64,000 nt of DNA from Terricaulis silvestris (GCF_009792355.1 NZ_CP047045.1:620001-684000), one strand, 5' to 3'; numbered from the stretch's first letter, positions 35,665-44,969 are shown. Notes: generated from the letters alone by a model not told the origin. A program made the numbers and translations.

Positions 35665-36714
35665 TCAAGCGATATTGGCCAGCTGGGGCACAACTTCGGC
35701 GCCAGCCAATTCCACCATCGCAACATATTCCTCGCGCGGCACGCCGCCCATATCCATCTTGATGATATTCAAATCCGCGCCGAGCACAGCGTGGAGACCT
35801 GCAAGGCGATCGACGAACTGGGCTGGGCTGCCAACGATTGCGGGCCCCTCGGTCGTGAGCAATTCATAGTCGAAAGCCGCTTTGGCGAAAGCCGGCGGAT
35901 CGGGATTGACCTTGTGCAGCATGTCTTGGTTGAACGTGTGATAGGCGCGGTAACGCGGCTCGAACCTTTTGTGCGCTTCGGCGCTGGTGGGAGCGACCCA
36001 GCCGTGCCAGCAGGCGCCCACTTCCGGCTTGTGCTTGTGACCCGCCGCCGCGAACGCCTCGCGGTACATATCGGCGACGCGTACGAAGTTTGATGGTTTT
36101 CCGAACGCGCTTGGCAGCATCAGCTTGACGCCGAGACGCCCGGCCAATTGCGCGGTCTCAGGCGAACTGCCGCCGCCGATCCAGAACGGCAGACTATCCT
36201 TCTGCACCGGCGTCGGCTGCAATTGCTCGCCGGTAATTGGCGGGCGGTATGATCCCTCCCAGTGCAGCGGCTTGCCGCACCACAGTTTGCAGAGCAGCTC
36301 CATGGCTTCGGCGAAACGCGCGGCGGATTCCTCGAGCGGCTGTCCCATCAACTCGTAGGTCTTGGTGAAGAAGGTGCCGCGTCCGGTGGCGATCTCAACG
36401 CGCCCGTTGGAGATCACGTCCACGGTTGCGTAGTCCTCCGCGATGCGGAGCGGATCGAGATTGGCAGCAAGTGCGACGCCAGGCGTGAGCCGCAAGCGCT
36501 TAGTGCGCGCTGCGATCGCCGCTAGCAAAACCGGCGGCGCTGAGAACGTGTACCCAATGCCGTGATGTTCGCCGATGCTGATGCTGTGGAAGCCGGTCCT
36601 GTCGGCTGCTTCGCAAGCCTCGATCGTCATGGCGTAGCGTTCGGGTGCGGAGAATTTCCTCCCCGTGATCGGGTCATCGACAATATCGCCGAGCGACAGA
36701 AGACCGAGTTTCAT
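35665..36714 (-). CDS. LLM class flavin-dependent oxidoreductase (copy 2)
   Basis: 349 residues from the ATG giving MKLGLLSLGD, with GGAGAG upstream. It is collinear with the protein at 9274 over the full length, sharing GEHHG, AEDYATVDVIS, GGGSSP and IKMDMGGV. A reduced-FMN-dependent monooxygenase, perhaps of the type II Baeyer-Villiger kind, is expected. It leads the operon LLM - CaiB - HMGL - LeuC - LeuD. The operator-like repeat ends 16 bases before the start codon. Confidence 0.87.
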   Translation of the reverse strand: MKLGLLSLGDIVDDPITGRKFSAPERYAMTIEACEAADRTGFHSISIGEHHGIGYTFSAPPVLLAAIAARTKRLRLTPGVALAANLDPLRIAEDYATVDVISNGRVEIATGRGTFFTKTYELMGQPLEESAARFAEAMELLCKLWCGKPLHWEGSYRPPITGEQLQPTPVQKDSLPFWIGGGSSPETAQLAGRLGVKLMLPSAFGKPSNFVRVADMYREAFAAAGHKHKPEVGACWHGWVAPTSAEAHKRFEPRYRAYHTFNQDMLHKVNPDPPAFAKAAFDYELLTTEGPAIVGSPAQFVDRLAGLHAVLGADLNIIKMDMGGVPREEYVAMVELAGAEVVPQLANIA

Positions 36715-36729
36715 GCCGCGCTCTCCATA

Positions 36730-36742
36730 AACAGACACCGTT
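36730..36742. promoter_or_regulatory. island operator copy upstream of LLM-CaiB-HMGL-LeuCD
   Basis: AACAGACACCGTT has arms AACA/CGTT with a five-base centre. It lies in the 123-base divergent gap between LLM copy 2 (minus) and the crotonase at 36838 (plus). Confidence 0.5.
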
Positions 36743-36837
36743 AGATAACCTGAAAAGGTTGGTGCCGTCAAGCGGACCGCCGGCGGCAGTGGGCAGAGAA
36801 GGGCGTCGGTTGTCTGGATTACGAAACGGAGTTAGGT

Positions 36838-37677
36838 TTGTGTTTTGGTGTTGAGCAGGAAGCCACCCCTTTGTTCTCGCAGAAACTCCACGCCGACGGC
36901 GTTCTCGAGGTCGTCATCGACCGGCCGCCGGTCAACGCCTTCAACATCGGGATTGCTCACGACTTGGCGCTGTGCCTCGAAGGCGTGGCGGGGCGGGATG
37001 ATGTGCGCGTCGTCGTGTTGCGCAGCGATGGCAGGGGCTTTTGCGGTGGCGGCGATGTCAAGGAAGTCGAGTCTCTCAGTGGCTTCGAGGGCATTCTCGG
37101 CCAGTCCTCGGGATCTTTGCGGCTGAGCCTTGCCATATTGATGTGCGCGACACCTGTGGTGTGCGGCGTACACAATTATTGCGTCGGCATCGGCGTGCTG
37201 GCGGCTGGCGCGAGCGATGTTCTTGTGGCCTCTCGCGGTACGCGGTTCGTCCTGGCTGAAGTGGACAACGGCGCGACGGCGGGCGCTGTGCAAGCCTTGA
37301 AGTTGATGCCCGAAAAGCGAGTGCGCGCTGCCATGATGACGGCCGAGTCGGTGCTTGCTGAGGAACTGCAGGCGCTCGGTTCGATCTACAGTCTCGTTGA
37401 GGCGCACACGGACGTCGCCGATGAAGCGCGGGCGATCGCGTCGCGGATCGCGCAGAAGAATCCAGCCACGATGCGCCGGCTTAAGCGGTCGCTCAACAAT
37501 ACGACCAAGGCTCACGAGCTGGAGGCGGCCTATCGGGCTGAGATGAGCTACACTTACGAACTGAACATCATGGGTGTGGCGTCAGAGGGTCGAACAGCCT
37601 TTATTAAAGGCGATCGGGCCAGTTATGGGGCAGACGCCCCGCATCCGCCGTCGCGCAAAGACGGCGGTAAGCAATAG
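36838..37677 (+). CDS. Enoyl-CoA hydratase/isomerase family protein
   Basis: 279 residues from a TTG with ACGGAG six bases upstream; no ATG or better start exists before the conserved core. Crotonase segments RPPVNAFN, GRGFCGGGD and VGIGVLA are present. The first catalytic Glu is replaced by Val, while the Glu in LAEVDNG aligns with the second (rat E164). Hydratase or isomerase activity with one carboxylate is possible. The C-terminal tail (DAPHPPSRKDGGK) is charged and longer than usual. It converges on the TetR gene two bases away. Confidence 0.82.
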   Translation: MCFGVEQEATPLFSQKLHADGVLEVVIDRPPVNAFNIGIAHDLALCLEGVAGRDDVRVVVLRSDGRGFCGGGDVKEVESLSGFEGILGQSSGSLRLSLAILMCATPVVCGVHNYCVGIGVLAAGASDVLVASRGTRFVLAEVDNGATAGAVQALKLMPEKRVRAAMMTAESVLAEELQALGSIYSLVEAHTDVADEARAIASRIAQKNPATMRRLKRSLNNTTKAHELEAAYRAEMSYTYELNIMGVASEGRTAFIKGDRASYGADAPHPPSRKDGGKQ

Positions 37678-37679
37678 CA

Positions 37680-38345
37680 TCAATCGCGGGTTTTCGTGTC
37701 CTTCTTAGGTTTTGGTGGCGGCGCGCTTTTGCCGGTAACCGCCTCATATTCGGCTAGGATGGCGTCAAGCGCGGCGCGCGCCATCACTTCGAACACGCGT
37801 GCGCGGCTGATGTCGCGGTGTTGGCTGACGTGAAACAAGAACGGATACTGCGTTTTCCAATTGTCGGTGCCTTCGTCGGCCTCGACCGCCGATTCATAGA
37901 TGGCGCACCCAAGCGGAAGCGCCTCAAGGCCTTCGAGGATCGGCATGATCGCGCCCGGCGGAACCCCTTGCACCGCGAGAAGGCCGGCCGTCGCGTTGTG
38001 TTCGGCGAGGCCAATGCGCAGAGGGTGACGGCGCATCAGGACGGGGATCAGATTGGGATGCGCGAGCAGGGCTCGCCAGTAGGAGATCGCGTTCTTGATG
38101 AACCACTCACGCCAGTCCGTGTCGGTCGTGTTGGGCGTGCGGATATCCGAGAGCGCCAGCTCGCACACGCCGACAAGGATGTGTTCCTTGCTTTTGAAGT
38201 GGTGATAGAGCGAAATGCCGCGCACGTTCAGCTCGTCTCCAAGGCGGCGAATGCTCAGCGCTTCGAGGCCTTCCTCGTCAATAATGCGCAGCGCCACTTC
38301 GAGGGTTCTGCGCCGTGAGATGAGCGCCTGTTTTGGCCGGCCCAT
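37680..38345 (-). CDS. TetR family transcriptional regulator
   Basis: 221 residues. The N-terminal MGRPKQALISRRR leads into a helix-turn-helix with SIRRLGDELNVRGISLYHHF (about residues 31-50), the pattern of TetR-class proteins that carry a TetR_C-like ligand domain. The C-terminus is Pro/Lys-rich. It is divergent from the seven-gene operon at 38538, with a well-formed copy of the recurring repeat (38453-38465) between them. That makes it the best local candidate for the regulator reading that repeat; the ligand may be an acyl-CoA or terpenoid. Confidence 0.87.
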   Translation of the reverse strand: MGRPKQALISRRRTLEVALRIIDEEGLEALSIRRLGDELNVRGISLYHHFKSKEHILVGVCELALSDIRTPNTTDTDWREWFIKNAISYWRALLAHPNLIPVLMRRHPLRIGLAEHNATAGLLAVQGVPPGAIMPILEGLEALPLGCAIYESAVEADEGTDNWKTQYPFLFHVSQHRDISRARVFEVMARAALDAILAEYEAVTGKSAPPPKPKKDTKTRD

Positions 38346-38452
38346 AATGTCTCCTTGTCGACATCCGCGAGGTCTAAATCAACGGCCGCTAGGTTTAATA
38401 CCAAATGGTTTGCAAGGAAAGTGGCAACGCCTTGAACGCTGTTGCAATAGAA

Positions 38453-38465
38453 AACAACCACTGTT
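38453..38465. promoter_or_regulatory. island operator copy between TetR and acyl-CoA synthetase operon
   Basis: AACAACCACTGTT has perfect AACA/TGTT arms and a five-base centre. A half-like AACGCTGTT is at 38435-38443. The site is 107 bases from the TetR start and 72 from the synthetase start, the usual layout for an autoregulated TetR with a divergent target. Confidence 0.6.
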
Positions 38466-38537
38466 AGGATTAAGCCCACTACCAGCGTGGCTGGGTGTGT
38501 GTTTTCAGTTTGGCGCGCTCTCCAAGGGAGGCAGGCG

Positions 38538-40082
38538 TTGCGTACGGACCGCAGGAGAGACGCGGCAGCCGATTGGCCCGCTCACTACGGCAGGACCAAG
38601 CCGCAGGCGATCGCCTTGCGCAATCATGAGTCGAATGAGACTCGCACCTGGGCGCAACTCGATAAGCGCGTCGGCAAGCTCGCGCACGTGCTGCGTAACG
38701 ACCTTGGCCTCAAGCCCGGCGATCGCGTCGTCAATCTCTCAAACGGCGATATTCGCCATTTCGAATTGCAGTTCGCCTGCGCGCGCGCGGGCCTGATCTG
38801 GGCGCCGCTGAACTTTCGGCTCACCACGACTGAACTCGCCGGGCTCTGTGAAGACTTGCAGCCGGGCCTGATGGTGACCGATGACGCGTGGAGCGCCGCG
38901 GCGCGCGAAGCGTCGAAGATGGCTGACGTGCCGCGCACGCTGACCTGGGGCCCAAACCGCGAATTGGATGAGATGGTCGAACGCGCGCCCGTGTTCGCCG
39001 AGCATGAGGAGATCGACCCCGAAGCCCCGTTGCTGATTCTGTTTACATCCGGCACGACTGGAACACCAAAGGCCGCCGTCATCACTGTGGGCGGGCTCGT
39101 TTGGCAGGCGTTGAACCAGGCGCAATTCTGCGGCAACGCCGAGAGCGGCAGTCACGTATTCCTGCCGCTGCCCCTCTTTCACGCCGGCGGTTTGAACAGC
39201 CAGGCCAATCCGATTCTCTATTTCGGCGGCCAGGTCACCGTCGCGCCGCGTTTCGATCCGGACGTCGTCGTCAAGTTTGCGGGCGATCCCGCCAACAAAG
39301 TCACCCATCTCGGCCTCGTGCCGATCATGTATAAAATGATGTCGGAGAGCCCGGCGTTCGCTGGTGCTGATTTTCGTTGCGTACGCAATTTACTGGTTGC
39401 CGGCGGACGGCTTCCCGACGCGCTGCGCGAAACGTACGCGGCGAAAGACGTTCAGTTCATGTCGCAGTATGGCGGCACAGAAACTGGTCCGACGATCACA
39501 TCGCTGGATGGCGCGCGCGTCGACAAACTGCGCGCCGGCTCCTGCGGACAACGCGCGATCCACGTGCAAATGCGCCTAGTCGACGAAACGGGCAACGACG
39601 TCGAGCAAGGCGAACCCGGCGAGGTGTGGGTCAAAGGGCCCGCCGTCATCAAACGCTATTACGGCCGCGACCCCGAGAAGGATTTTCCGGAGGGGTGGTT
39701 TCACACCGGCGATGTCGCGTGGGAAGATGACGAAGGCTTCCTGTACATCGTCGATCGCGTGAAGGACATGTACAAGTCCGGCGGCGAGAACGTCTATCCG
39801 GCGGAAGTTGAGCTCGTGCTCGCGTCGCATCCGGCCGTCGCCGAAATCTCTGTCATCGGCGTGAGCGACGAGCAATGGGGCGAAGTCGGCCTCGCTGTCG
39901 CGGTCGCGCGGCAGGGGCACACGCTGACTTTGGAATCCTTGTGTGCGGTCTGCGAGGGCCGCTTGGCGCGATTCAAGCGGCCAAAGCACTTGGTCGTGGT
40001 CGAGGAATTGCCCCGTAATGTCACCGGCAAAGTCGCCAAGCACATGCTGCGAGAGATGTTTCGCGGCAGTCGCAGCGCTTAG
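38538..40082 (+). CDS. Acyl-CoA synthetase (AMP-forming), copy 2
   Basis: 514 residues from a TTG six bases after GGGAGG; the upstream GTG at 38487 has no ribosome site. It is an ANL-superfamily acid:CoA ligase. The phosphate loop reads LFTSGTTGTPKAA, with Ala where Gly is usual after the Lys. SQYGGTETGP, GWFHTGDVAW and the hinge YIVDRVKDMYKSGGENVYP follow, with the C-terminal lysine in NVTGKVAKH. It is paralogous to the ligase at 16604. First gene of the operon to 46045. Confidence 0.9.
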   Translation: MRTDRRRDAAADWPAHYGRTKPQAIALRNHESNETRTWAQLDKRVGKLAHVLRNDLGLKPGDRVVNLSNGDIRHFELQFACARAGLIWAPLNFRLTTTELAGLCEDLQPGLMVTDDAWSAAAREASKMADVPRTLTWGPNRELDEMVERAPVFAEHEEIDPEAPLLILFTSGTTGTPKAAVITVGGLVWQALNQAQFCGNAESGSHVFLPLPLFHAGGLNSQANPILYFGGQVTVAPRFDPDVVVKFAGDPANKVTHLGLVPIMYKMMSESPAFAGADFRCVRNLLVAGGRLPDALRETYAAKDVQFMSQYGGTETGPTITSLDGARVDKLRAGSCGQRAIHVQMRLVDETGNDVEQGEPGEVWVKGPAVIKRYYGRDPEKDFPEGWFHTGDVAWEDDEGFLYIVDRVKDMYKSGGENVYPAEVELVLASHPAVAEISVIGVSDEQWGEVGLAVAVARQGHTLTLESLCAVCEGRLARFKRPKHLVVVEELPRNVTGKVAKHMLREMFRGSRSA

Positions 40083-40099
40083 ACGGCGAGGGAGAACTA

Positions 40100-41272
40100 A
40101 TGTCTGAAGCCGTCCGTTACAGCCGCAAACCGTACCTCATTGTTCATCGTGAGGAGCGTGTCCGCAAGGACGTCTACGGGTCGATCGACGACGCGGTCGT
40201 ATTGCAAGCGCAACTCATGCGCGGCGAGGCGCCATCGAAGACGGTGCTGATCGCGATGCACCCGATTGGCGCGCCTGCCTATCTGCCGATCTTTCCGCAA
40301 CTGGCGCGCGCCGGCCACCACGTCATTGCTTGCGCGTCCCGATATTCCAACGGCGACGCCGCGCTTGAGATGGAAAACGTCGTGCTCGATCTCGCCGCGT
40401 GCGTGCGCGATGCGCGCGAGCGGTTGGAGTACGAAAACGTCGTGTTGATCGGCTGGAGCGGCGGCGGTTCGCTCATGGCCGGCTTCCAGGCCGAAGCGCA
40501 AAAACCGGTAATCAAGGCGACGGCTTCGGGTGAGTCCACGCCGCTCGCCAACGCCAAGCTACTGGCCGGTGACGCGCTCGTGCTGGTCGCTTCGCACAGG
40601 AGTCGGCACCATCTTCTGACCGGTCAGCTCGACGCCTCGATCATCGACGAGTTCAATCCGGACAAGAAAGATCGCGCTCTCGATCTCTACGACGCCGCGA
40701 ACCCCGCGCAGCCGCCTTACTCGAAGGACTTTCTCGCGACCTACCGCGACGCGCAATTGCGGCGCAACCGTCGCATCACGTCGTGGGTGAAGGAAAAGTT
40801 GGCCTCGCTGAAGACGGCTGGACGTCCGCACGACGAGCATTGCTTCGTTGTGCACGGCACGATGGCGGATCCACGGTGGATCGATCCTACTGTCGATCCG
40901 AACGGACGGCGCCCGAATTGGACATACCTCGGCGATCCACGCGTCGTGAACAACAGCGCCGCGGGGCTTGGCCGCTACTCATCCTTGCGGAGCTGGCTCT
41001 CGCAGTGGAGCTTTGACGATGCTCAGTTCGACTCCGTCGGCTCCGGTCCGCGCATCACGGTTCCAAGTCTTGTGCTGACCGCCAGCGCCGACGACGCGTG
41101 TCCGCCCGCGCATACGGACGCGATGTTCGACGCGCTCGGCGCCAAGGACAAGCAGAAGCATCAGATCGATGCGGCGAACCACTATTTCTCTGGGCCTGAT
41201 GGCCGCTCACAGCTCGGCGAGGCCGTCGAGTTTATTTCCGCGTGGCTGGAGAAGCGCGGCTTCGGTATTTAG
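40100..41272 (+). CDS. Alpha/beta hydrolase
   Basis: 390 residues, longer than a minimal hydrolase. A nucleophile elbow GWSGGG places S120 as catalytic Ser, a C-terminal ASADDACPP segment supplies an acid, and NHYFSG supplies His. The middle (residues 150-290) is a helical cap with many Arg and Lys. Candidate roles are ester, lactone or ring-cleavage hydrolysis after Baeyer-Villiger oxidation. It starts 17 bases after the synthetase in the same operon. Confidence 0.82.
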   Translation: MSEAVRYSRKPYLIVHREERVRKDVYGSIDDAVVLQAQLMRGEAPSKTVLIAMHPIGAPAYLPIFPQLARAGHHVIACASRYSNGDAALEMENVVLDLAACVRDARERLEYENVVLIGWSGGGSLMAGFQAEAQKPVIKATASGESTPLANAKLLAGDALVLVASHRSRHHLLTGQLDASIIDEFNPDKKDRALDLYDAANPAQPPYSKDFLATYRDAQLRRNRRITSWVKEKLASLKTAGRPHDEHCFVVHGTMADPRWIDPTVDPNGRRPNWTYLGDPRVVNNSAAGLGRYSSLRSWLSQWSFDDAQFDSVGSGPRITVPSLVLTASADDACPPAHTDAMFDALGAKDKQKHQIDAANHYFSGPDGRSQLGEAVEFISAWLEKRGFGI

Positions 41273-41285
41273 CAGGCGATTGGTT

Positions 41286-41897
41286 ATGAAAAACACGTTC
41301 ATAGTCGGCATTGGCGGCACGCTACGCTCGGATTCATCGAGCGAGCGCGCGCTGCGTTTCTGTCTGGATAAAGCCGCCGGCGCGGGCGCTCGCACGGCGA
41401 TGTTCTCGGGCGAAGACTTGCGCGCGCCGTTGTTTGAGCCGGGGCAAGCAATAGCCGACGGATCGATGCGCCGTCTGGTGGATGCATTGCGGCAGGCGGA
41501 TGGCGTCATCATCGCGTCGCCCGGCTATCACGGCAGCATCTCTGGATCGCTCAAGAATGTTCTCGACTACACCGAGGAAATGGCGCGCGACGAGCGTCCT
41601 TATTTCGAGGGCCGCGCCGTCGGCTGCATCGTGTCCGCCGGTGGTTGGCAAGCCGCCGCCGCCACGTTGGCGGCGCTTCGCGCGATCGTGCATGCGCTGC
41701 GCGGTTGGCCGACGCCGCTGGGTGTGCTGCTCAATTCTGCGGAGCCCGTATTTGAGGCTGACGGCCGTTGCCGGTCCGCCGAGACGGCCGGCGCGCTCGG
41801 CATCATGACCCAACAAGTGCTCGACTTTGCGTCGACCCGCCGCGCTGTGTTTCCTGACGCGCGTGTTGTCGCGAAACGCGTAGCGACAGCCGGCTAG
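41286..41897 (+). CDS. NADPH-dependent FMN reductase family protein
   Basis: 203 residues from the ATG giving MKNTFIVGIGG; the longer frame starts inside the hydrolase gene. The flavodoxin-like fold has the phosphate-binding segment GGTLRSDSSSERAL, ASPGYHGSISGSLKNVLDY in the middle, and the GGWQAAAA loop. It probably supplies reduced FMN to the two LLM flavoenzymes of the island (9274 and 35665), as FMN reductases do for diketocamphane monooxygenases; that pairing is inference. Confidence 0.85.
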   Translation: MKNTFIVGIGGTLRSDSSSERALRFCLDKAAGAGARTAMFSGEDLRAPLFEPGQAIADGSMRRLVDALRQADGVIIASPGYHGSISGSLKNVLDYTEEMARDERPYFEGRAVGCIVSAGGWQAAAATLAALRAIVHALRGWPTPLGVLLNSAEPVFEADGRCRSAETAGALGIMTQQVLDFASTRRAVFPDARVVAKRVATAG

Positions 41898-41915
41898 GCG
41901 GGTGAGGAGCGCTCC

Positions 41916-42677
41916 GTGACGGATCTGCGCGGCAAGGTAGCCTTCGTCACCGGCGCTTCGAGCGGGTTGGGCGCAAGATTCTGTGAAGTGCTTGCGAAGG
42001 CCGGCGCGCGCGTTGCACTCGCGGCGCGCCGGGCCGACCGGCTTACGGATTTGGTTCAGAGCATAACCTCGCAAGGCGGCCATGCCGTAGCGGTCCCACT
42101 TGATGTCGCTGACGTGTCGGCCATTGGCCCCGCCCTCGACGTTGCCGAGAAGGCGTTAGGCCCGCTCTCGATCATCGTGAACAACGCAGGCGTTGGCGGC
42201 GCCGGCTTAGCGCTCGACATTCCGGTGGAGACCTTCGACGAAACATTCGCGGTGAATGTGCGCGGCGTTTATTTCGGCGCGCGAGAGGCGGCCAAGCGCA
42301 TGCTCGCCAATGGCGTGGCCGAAGCCGGACAAGCGCGCATCATCAACGTAGCGTCGATCGGCGCCTTCGCCAATCTCGGCGCGCTCACGACCTACTGCGC
42401 CAGCAAGGCGGCGGTGGCGTCGTTGACCAAGGGCTTGGCGCGTGAGTGGGGACCGAAGGGGATCGCCGTGAACGCGCTGTGTCCCGGCTTCATCGAAACT
42501 GAATTGAATAGCGCCTGGATCCCGACAGAGGCGGGTCAGAGGACGGTCAATCGCTTCCTCCGCAAGCGCGTGATGGAACTTCAGTCCTTGGACGAAGCGT
42601 TGCTGCTCTTGGCCGGCCCCGCGGCCGCGGCAATCACCGGAACCTTGCTGACCGTCGATGACGGCCAATCACTTTGA
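41916..42677 (+). CDS. SDR family oxidoreductase
   Basis: 253-residue classical SDR from a GTG with GTGAGGAG upstream. VTGASSGLG cofactor loop, NNAGVGG, VASIG catalytic Ser region, YCASK, and NALCPGFIETELN are typical of the 3-oxoacyl reductase / 2-deoxygluconate dehydrogenase type. It would interconvert a hydroxy and keto group on a pathway intermediate. Fourth gene of the operon beginning at 38538. Confidence 0.87.
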   Translation: MTDLRGKVAFVTGASSGLGARFCEVLAKAGARVALAARRADRLTDLVQSITSQGGHAVAVPLDVADVSAIGPALDVAEKALGPLSIIVNNAGVGGAGLALDIPVETFDETFAVNVRGVYFGAREAAKRMLANGVAEAGQARIINVASIGAFANLGALTTYCASKAAVASLTKGLAREWGPKGIAVNALCPGFIETELNSAWIPTEAGQRTVNRFLRKRVMELQSLDEALLLLAGPAAAAITGTLLTVDDGQSL

Positions 42678-42686
42678 GGCGTTGCG

Positions 42687-43289
42687 ATGAATGTCGTCAT
42701 CATTGGCGCTACCGGCAAAGCCGCAGCGCGGCTCATCTCTGAATTGACGCGCCGCGCGCACGCCGTCCGCGGGCTGGCGCGCCATGTTGAAGGCGCCGAC
42801 ATCGGTATTCCACTCTTGCAAGTGGACGCGAATGACCGTGCCGCGCTTGCGCACGCCGTGCGGGGCGCCGATGCCGTGTTTCTCTCTGCGCGTTTCGTTT
42901 CGGTGCAGTCGGCACCAGTGATTGGCGCGATGCAAGATGCGGGTGTCCGGCGCTTGCTCGTGGTTGGCGGCGCGGGCTCGCTCGAAGTGTCGCCCGGCGT
43001 ACAGCTGCTGGACACGCCAACGTTTCCAGATGTGGCGCGGCCAGAATCCCAGGCGGGCCGCACGTTTCTTGCCGCGCTCAAGGCCAGCGACCTCGATTGG
43101 ACCTTCCTTTCGCCGCCGCTGTCGTTCGGACCCGGTGATCGCACCGGCACATATCGTTTGGGAGGCGATCAACTGATGCGCGACGACAGCGGCGCGAGCG
43201 CGATGTCGTACGAGGATTTCGCCAAGGCGCTCGTCGATGAACTCGAAACATCCGCGCACACGCGCCGGCGTTTTACCATCGCCTACTAG
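42687..43289 (+). CDS. NAD(P)-binding NmrA-like/SDR-atypical protein
   Basis: 200 residues with the atypical-SDR Rossmann start IIGATGKAAARL and GADAVFLSA; LLVVGGAGSLEV follows. Members act as NAD(P)H-dependent reductases or redox sensors with no fixed reaction. It lies 9 bases after the SDR and 9 before the FAD-dependent dehydrogenase in one operon. Confidence 0.8.
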   Translation: MNVVIIGATGKAAARLISELTRRAHAVRGLARHVEGADIGIPLLQVDANDRAALAHAVRGADAVFLSARFVSVQSAPVIGAMQDAGVRRLLVVGGAGSLEVSPGVQLLDTPTFPDVARPESQAGRTFLAALKASDLDWTFLSPPLSFGPGDRTGTYRLGGDQLMRDDSGASAMSYEDFAKALVDELETSAHTRRRFTIAY

Positions 43290-43298
43290 GAGGCTCGT

Positions 43299-44969
43299 TT
43301 GACGCCCATCACTGTCGGCGCCGCCGAAGACGTTGACTGGGACGATTCGGCGGACGTCGTTATCGTCGGCTATGGCGGAGCGGGCGCGTGTGCCGCGCTA
43401 TCGGCGCGGGAGAACGGCGCAGACGTCCTGATCGTCGATCGCTTCGGGGGCGGCGGAACGACGGCATTCAGCGGCGGCGTGATCTATGCGGGTGGCACGC
43501 GGTTTCAGCGCGAAGCCGGTTATGAGGACAACGCCCAGCAGCTCCGCGATTATCTGGCGATTGAAGTCGGGCAGGTGGTGAAGCCTGAAACACTGGCGCG
43601 ATTCTGCGAAGGCAGCGCCGCCGACGTTGAATGGCTCGTGAGCCACGGCGTCGAATACGCCTCCGATGTCTTCCTCGAAAAGACGACGTTCCCGCCCGAG
43701 GGCAAGTATCTCTACTTTTCCGGCAACGAAAAAACGCCGGCCAACGCAGTGCGTACACCGCCAATACCACGCGGACATCGCGCTGTCGGCGCGGGCTACG
43801 GCGGTCAGTATTATTTTGCGGCGCTTTCCAAAGCGGTGGATCGCTCAGGCGTGCGCGTGCGGCGTCACGAGAAAGCGAGCAGCCTTGTCGTCGATCGCGC
43901 CGGGCGCGTGGTGGGGGTCGAAGTGATGAGTGTGCCGGAGGCGCATCGCGCTGAGCACCAGGCGCTGCACGCGAAAGCGAGCCCGTCGCTGCCGCATAAC
44001 AACAAGGCGGTCGAGCGTTTGCGCCAAGCCGCCATCGCGCTGGAAGAGAAAGTGGTCGAGCCCAAGCGCATCCGCGCGCGCCGCGGCGTGGTGCTGACAA
44101 CCGGCGGGTTCACGTTCAACCAGGACATGTTGCGCGGCGTCGATCCGAGTTTTGCCCGGCATTACCTCAAACTGCATAATCTCGCCACGCTCGGCAATGA
44201 CGGCGCGGGTGTGGCTCTCGGCCAATCCGCCGGCGGCGCCATCGGGCGGATGGATCAGCTCTACATCGCCCGCAACATCGCCCCGCCGGAAGCAGCGGTC
44301 GAAGGCGTAATGGTGAACCAAGAAGGCCGGCGTTTTGTCAACGAAGACGCGTACACCTCCGCTGTTGGTGGCGCGATCGCCAAGCAGAGTGATTGCCGTG
44401 CGTGGCTGATCCTGTCGCCGAAAAGCTTCTGGACCGCCGTGCGTCAGGCGATGTTCTGCGGCTGGCATCGGTTCAAATTCTTCGGCTTGCCGAGCCTGAT
44501 CAATTTCGCGCTCGGCGGCACCAAACGCGCTTCAAGCATCCGGGGCATCGCACGCGCTTGCGGCGTCAACGAAGCGGCACTGCGCGCGACACTCTCGGCG
44601 CACGATCGCGCGATTGCCGAACAGCGCACCGATCCCGGCGGCAAGAACGAGGCATACTGCGCACCAATGGGTGAGGGGCCGTTCTATGCGATTAGTATGT
44701 CGCTTTCGAACGGCTTTGCGCTGACGCCATTCATGACGCTCGGCGGACTGAAGGTCGATGAAGAGACTGGCGCCGTGGTGCGCGAAGACGGCGCCCCAGT
44801 CGCTGGACTCTACGCCGCGGGGCTCTGCGCCGTTGGGCTGCATTCCAACGGCTACATCAGCGGTATTTCGCTGGCTGACGGCGTGTTCTCTGGCCGCCGC
44901 GCGGGCCGCTCCTGTGCACTAAGCCCATCACGCGCGGGGCATCCGTTGCCCGAAACGCTACCATTGTGA
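43299..44969 (+). CDS. FAD-dependent dehydrogenase (fumarate reductase / 3-ketosteroid delta1-dehydrogenase family)
   Basis: 556 residues from a TTG directly after AGGAGG. It has the N-terminal FAD dinucleotide motif VIVGYGGAGACAAL (about 20-34) and the C-terminal GLYAAGLCAVGLHSNGYISG segment of the FAD_binding_2 family. The size and soluble form fit delta1-dehydrogenases and related ene-reductases acting on ring ketones; the catalytic residues of KstD are not clearly conserved, so the substrate is open. It overlaps the OYE gene by 4 bases, suggesting opposing or sequential C-C bond redox steps. Confidence 0.82.
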   Translation: MTPITVGAAEDVDWDDSADVVIVGYGGAGACAALSARENGADVLIVDRFGGGGTTAFSGGVIYAGGTRFQREAGYEDNAQQLRDYLAIEVGQVVKPETLARFCEGSAADVEWLVSHGVEYASDVFLEKTTFPPEGKYLYFSGNEKTPANAVRTPPIPRGHRAVGAGYGGQYYFAALSKAVDRSGVRVRRHEKASSLVVDRAGRVVGVEVMSVPEAHRAEHQALHAKASPSLPHNNKAVERLRQAAIALEEKVVEPKRIRARRGVVLTTGGFTFNQDMLRGVDPSFARHYLKLHNLATLGNDGAGVALGQSAGGAIGRMDQLYIARNIAPPEAAVEGVMVNQEGRRFVNEDAYTSAVGGAIAKQSDCRAWLILSPKSFWTAVRQAMFCGWHRFKFFGLPSLINFALGGTKRASSIRGIARACGVNEAALRATLSAHDRAIAEQRTDPGGKNEAYCAPMGEGPFYAISMSLSNGFALTPFMTLGGLKVDEETGAVVREDGAPVAGLYAAGLCAVGLHSNGYISGISLADGVFSGRRAGRSCALSPSRAGHPLPETLPL

